Positions 62,601 to 64,000 of a stretch of 64,000 nt of DNA are shown here, one piece after another. The stretch's first letter is position 1; every line of letters starts with the position of its first letter. The translations under genes and the position numbers were made by a program. A model generated the notes under the pieces. It did not search any database. It was not told the origin of the DNA and was given only the letters and a program-made list of their open reading frames with translations. Origin of the DNA: Marsupella aquatica (Eukaryota; Marchantiophyta); contig OZ316891.1 in NCBI GenBank assembly GCA_973895155.1, positions 24,986,001 through 25,050,000 on the forward strand, given 5' to 3'.

Positions 62601-63081
62601 ATTCGTCTGGATCATCCTTTGGTCTCCCCTTGAAGGGTACGTACTGAACACGGGTACGTTGTGCAGCTGCCATCGGTGCAGCCGGTGCCTGTATCAACAC
62701 AGGTGGTAATGGCGCTTGTTGGGCCACCGGTAACAGCACCGATGATAGGTGTGAGATGATTTGTGGCAATGCAGTGAGCTCTGGGATCAGATTTTGTAAC
62801 TCAGACTGCACCAACACAAAGGGCTCTCCTTCTTCTCGCTCGTGATCTATGTCTGGCTCTTCGTCTGGGCATATGGCCTCATTACGTTGAGCCTCTTCCT
62901 GTTGCACACCAACTTGTTCTTCCAGCACCAGTGGCAACCTCCTCTCTTCTGCAAGCCGTAAGCGTTCTTCGGCAGCAACTCGTCGTCTGGTCCCAATCCA
63001 AGAGGGCCCCCCTTCTAGCTCTGATCTTGGGGTACGTGTGTGTTGGGGACTTCCTCTACCTCCCCTTCTCCCTCTCGGCAT
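56683..63081 (-). CDS. Element B Gag-Pol polyprotein, intact (2132 residues)
   Basis: Starts at ATG 63081 with a basic MPRGRRGGRG. The Gag capsid part lies at about 150-310 (WIEEFEGIAEANGES, RRFLQRFQKLVRRI), followed by a Lys/Arg and Ser/Asp/Glu-rich stretch. Three zinc knuckles follow: CTKCMKFGHAPKEC, CYNCRVAGHYANVC, CQLCKGEGHLAPHC. The protease (around residue 900) has VPVDGGSGVNIM and PILIGRPWLY. RT has [25 protein letters not shown] and FIDDFAVYG; RNase H has YVDVSGFCIGA and FHTDHNSLKYM. Integrase has HEEEAGGHF ... CDPCQ, WGVDFIGPF, LVSDRGTHF and NGLTERANG, then the GDLVLLYDSRFMHFPGKLHT block; no chromodomain. Domain order and motifs match element A, but here no stop separates the parts. 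All catalytic residues I can check are present. Confidence 0.95.
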   Translation of the reverse strand: MPRGRRGGRGSPQHTRTPRSELEGGPSWIGTRRRVAAEERLRLAEERRLPLVLEEQVGVQQEEAQRNEAICPDEEPDIDHEREEGEPFVLVQSELQNLIPELTALPQIISHLSSVLLPVAQQAPLPPVLIQAPAAPMAAAQRTRVQYVPFKGRPKDDPDEWIEEFEGIAEANGESAHKLTIIPGMMRGEAGPWFISLLANVKADWALFKQAFLKEFRSIGVEATSLLKVGQLRMKKKESLRRFLQRFQKLVRRIQARTDDAMRQAWFVAALPSKMGFFVRQAKPTTLAEAIAAAESYTAADATSKRCRRKKLKPVDSSSSEESSGSDSDSSDESEDSESTTESDTTESEAERRRRKKKKLSKKVKKSSHREVILPTVAVTPLSTARRLKEQEARYDELTEQMKALKVHFAGLKPERRKVPVERANVWCTKCMKFGHAPKECPAGEPAKVFQVREEDVEGASYSNPSYAAEGPIEYFMEEPPEANVYSVQPLNPGPRSIHGVSTNAGAPAYSNYPNANPGNRPPYPGVRKIPICYNCRVAGHYANVCPEPTRQGNGDFARLCQLCKGEGHLAPHCPTLEAFKAQPIGAQEKKGPPPPLKEASVNFLTTEAVDTPLITRREETVVNIPKQRMTTITEEVVPLVVVVSPVVEIPVVVVATSTEVEVANPSPPSHEWTHAENLPEEDSDEERRHYSCYRVSTRSGKKKGKSELKQKYKEVHQASTSGTSHEPEVPPMEDSDFDRDNPKLFYPKVGEEVRKQLEELEAQAMQAAIDKDMEEAKARKKAEERVVRWKPGEEVIPPIPPATAYNIAQDILDCPVSATIGQLLRDSSLYRRQVKEILMRRRRRRRLPKVGADPIQVNWVTEDLGAPELTVDINGCAIRFVPVDGGSGVNIMTEETANRLGYTELEPPARAMRLADGARVVPLGCLTKIPTMIGGKSFPLNYLVMRPVRPYGFPILIGRPWLYVAKVTSDWGKRQFRFGIPTITIPWSAESPHGETTTMEEEYDSEVTSDEDEDEVYMVKLISHLTEEDVFGPGVATQEHAVEESVSQVHAVLEEMEDERSKIVEAEPLEIHDREAEDHPEEVEMQAHTIMFDDEQREQFLNDILDDDFREELLSHYKESDVEEIMAHVTKDPPPSRPDQEESDAPVYGGMRLARLEETFDEETRNKLDVIRPEQYTKVEVGEGKTLNIGSKLDATEQRTIQELLKEYQDVFAWSHQDLKGVPPEFGEHSIDLMSGARPVRQRQYRLNPKYSLMVKEEIDRLLDAGFIYPVMHSEWVSPIVIVPKKKGPDGKVKIRVCQDFRKLNDATKKDHYPLPFTDIVLDMVAGWEIYSFLDGYSGYNQIWIREEDQLKTAFTTEWGIFAFRRMPFGLCNAPGMFQRLMMNIFHDFLRRFLEIFIDDFAVYGKRVKHPEHLRLTFQRCRETCLKLHPEKCFFGIEEGILLGHKVSARGIEVDREKVAVWVAVSFPKNVKEVRGFLGCVGYYRRFIKDFAKVAMPLTSMLKKGSEFEPTPSRQAAFDELKKRLLEAPVLITPNWNKEFHVYVDVSGFCIGAVLSQLDDDGRDHPIYFASRQLAPAEKNYSPTDREALGIIYACKKYRHYLLGYKVVFHTDHNSLKYMVNKPDLSGRIARWVLLLQEFNYEVRVRSGKSHSNADFFSRIEGASDSQEIDDRFPDEEVFSVNTEATTWYGEILEFLRTARVPSRLGPERAAVFLRKTGPYLLVKGVLHKYGMDGRLRRCLEEAEIRTVMAALHEEEAGGHFARETTARKILDAGYWWPTLFRDVHRYIQRCDPCQRQGKPGPSSRHPLVPILPLAPFEKWGVDFIGPFTPITRRGRKRYIILATDYATKWVEARATAKDDANTTARFLYEQIFTRFGPPLELVSDRGTHFLNHTIERLTENYLISHRKTTPYHPRANGLTERANGIMGKILNKTVSAHKTDWDLKLLAATYAYNLAHKTTTGHSPYFLVFGQHSLVPVEFEVPTIRILTREREGAEESVASRIQQLEQLTETREEALTHTEQEQGKRKSHYDSRLRRVSIEEGDLVLLYDSRFMHFPGKLHTRWMGPYVVDAVYSNGSVQLKTLEGQLLNTRINQERLKKYYTEEEYGARGGASQLREELCDGYPVTGSHT

Positions 63082-63298
63082 CCCATTGAGACCTGCATTC
63101 CAAACTTACACCAATGTCTAAGAAAGCAATATTTGTAAACATCAACCGTCGCACGATGCGTTGTGGTTGACGTACAATAACAAAGTAACCAACAAACTTC
63201 TCACGTATCAACCGTCGCAAGTTGCGTTGTGGTTGATAGGTTTGAACTCCCAATAGACGTAGCTCCCCTCCTTCGTGTCGTCAAACAAGAAGAAGGAT
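63082..63298. other. Element B leader with two matching hairpins
   Basis: The segment TCAACCGTCGCA-NNNN-GCGTTGTGGTTGA occurs twice, at about 63141-63170 and 63208-63238. Each can fold through TCAACC/GGTTGA with inner GCA/TGC pairing. They lie between the primer site and gag. Confidence 0.7.
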
Positions 63299-63316
63299 TC
63301 CCCGGCAGCGGCGCCA
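63299..63316 (-). promoter_or_regulatory. Element B primer binding site (tRNA-Asp type)
   Basis: The minus strand reads TGGCGCCGCTGCCGGGGA, complementary to the 3' end of plant tRNA-Asp. It starts 20 bases inside the LTR edge, further than usual. Confidence 0.85.
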
Positions 63317-63336
63317 AAAACAAAAGACCACACTTA

Positions 63337-64000
63337 TGTCACTTGCCTCTCCAACGGTTAATACGTGCAAACCGCACTTTTCTTCGCTTAAACCGTTGGT
63401 ATCGTATTACGGGGTCGTGGAGGGACGCTATTTGGATTCTTTTCACACCAGGATGAGTATTTTGGTTTCCGCTCCCGGAAATGTAGGTTTTGATCAAGTC
63501 TACCGACTACCCTCACCCCACAGCTTTTGATCAAGTCCTGCCGACTACCCCACTACACCTTCACTCGGAGTCACCCAAAGAGTGCTGTCACCACCCCTAC
63601 TCACAAGGCCGACTCAAACCAAGCAAGTTTCTTCAAATCATAGAACGGGAGAACACAATTCGGAAAGCGAAAAAGGGAGAAGGAACACACAACAAAAGCC
63701 CATCAAGTCAAATGTACAGATCCATATCTCTTGGGAAAAATGATACACATTGCATGAGTAACCCGGCCTCCTGCCGTCTACTCAACTCCTGCCTCTCCGG
63801 ACAATGAGTATGGCTCCCCCTCACTACTCTGAACACGCTTTCAAACTCCTCAGGCTCCACTCTATCCCTCCTTGCTAACTTCACACTGAGTCCCCCTAAC
63901 TACTGAAAAATCACACCAAAGCACCCCTCACAGGGTCACAACGGTGGCGGCTACCCTAGCGGCGCCGCTAAAACCTTGCACTAAGAGAAATCCTTAAACT
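63337..64000 (-). repeat. Element B 5' LTR (right copy, partial)
   Basis: Repeats 52716-53379 without a visible difference and runs off the window. Confidence 0.95.

Larger units (their letters stand above)
52716..64000 (-). mobile_element. Ty3 LTR retrotransposon B, intact coding, right LTR cut by window end
   Basis: The left LTR begins at 52716 and the same sequence begins again at 63337 and runs to the window end; by eye the two are identical over all 664 visible bases, so insertion is very recent. In minus-strand order: 5' LTR, tRNA-Asp primer site, short leader, an uninterrupted 2132-residue Gag-Pol, a 1-kb GC-rich spacer and ORF3. The target duplication cannot be checked. It probably inserted into the ULP1-bearing element on its left. 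Confidence 0.95.

Noticed and set aside
1-64000. tRNA or rRNA genes
   Set aside because: Only primer-site fragments complementary to tRNA 3' ends are present; I found no complete cloverleaf or rRNA segment by reading.

Overview
The window looks like plant (streptophyte) nuclear DNA with no convincing host gene. It is a nested pile of transposable elements. Grounds: GT-AG introns, plant-type CACTA (En/Spm) proteins with TNP2, DUF4218 and DUF4216 regions, LTR elements primed by initiator-Met or Asp tRNA, and degenerate AAACCCT stretches. One transposase family (28-32 kb) is, as far as I know, not typical of flowering plants, so a bryophyte, lycophyte, fern or charophyte source is plausible. This cannot be settled from the sequence.

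Layout. (1) <1-8914: CACTA element; its right terminus reads CACTACAAC on the minus strand. Transposase exons and a SET-domain exon lie on the minus strand, and a divergent accessory gene lies on the plus strand; TTGCGAA-type repeats fill the gaps. (2) 9414-12050: one reading frame broken by three stops, like an ORF of a plant retroelement. (3) 13160-26672: complete young Ty3 element A, minus strand, TSD CATAG. Its gag, PR and RT-RH-IN blocks share one frame but are separated by two TGA codons, and a long ORF3 follows pol. (4) 27178-27693: small element with inverted ends. (5) 28019-32372: broken DNA transposon of an uncharacterised family with a palindromic minisatellite in an intron. (6) About 33470-46130: decayed Ty1/copia element split by an older chromovirus (33837-44942); excising the chromovirus and one TSD restores the copia frame. 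(7) 46380-47440: 145-bp minisatellite. (8) 47735-52640: decayed genes, including a methyltransferase-like protein and a ULP1 protease. (9) 52716->64000: very young Ty3 element B with an intact 2132-residue Gag-Pol and a 618-residue ORF3; its right LTR runs off the window.

Elements A and B are the same non-chromovirus (Tat/Athila-like) lineage: tRNA-Asp primer site, three zinc knuckles, a DGG protease motif, no chromodomain and a non-env ORF3 downstream of pol. The best leads are in element A: a pro/pol stop with the tobamovirus-type readthrough context TGA-CAA-TTA, a duplicated polypurine tract upstream of ORF3, a protease-like domain at the ORF3 end, and a family of GACGCT-loop-AGCGTC hairpins in its LTRs, leader and pol-ORF3 spacer. 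Other leads are the SET domain inside the CACTA element and the methyltransferase/ULP1 block.

Most nonsense codons in the decayed genes can be explained as CAG-to-TAG or CGA-to-TGA, as expected of cytosine-methylated DNA; the copia fragment is the exception.
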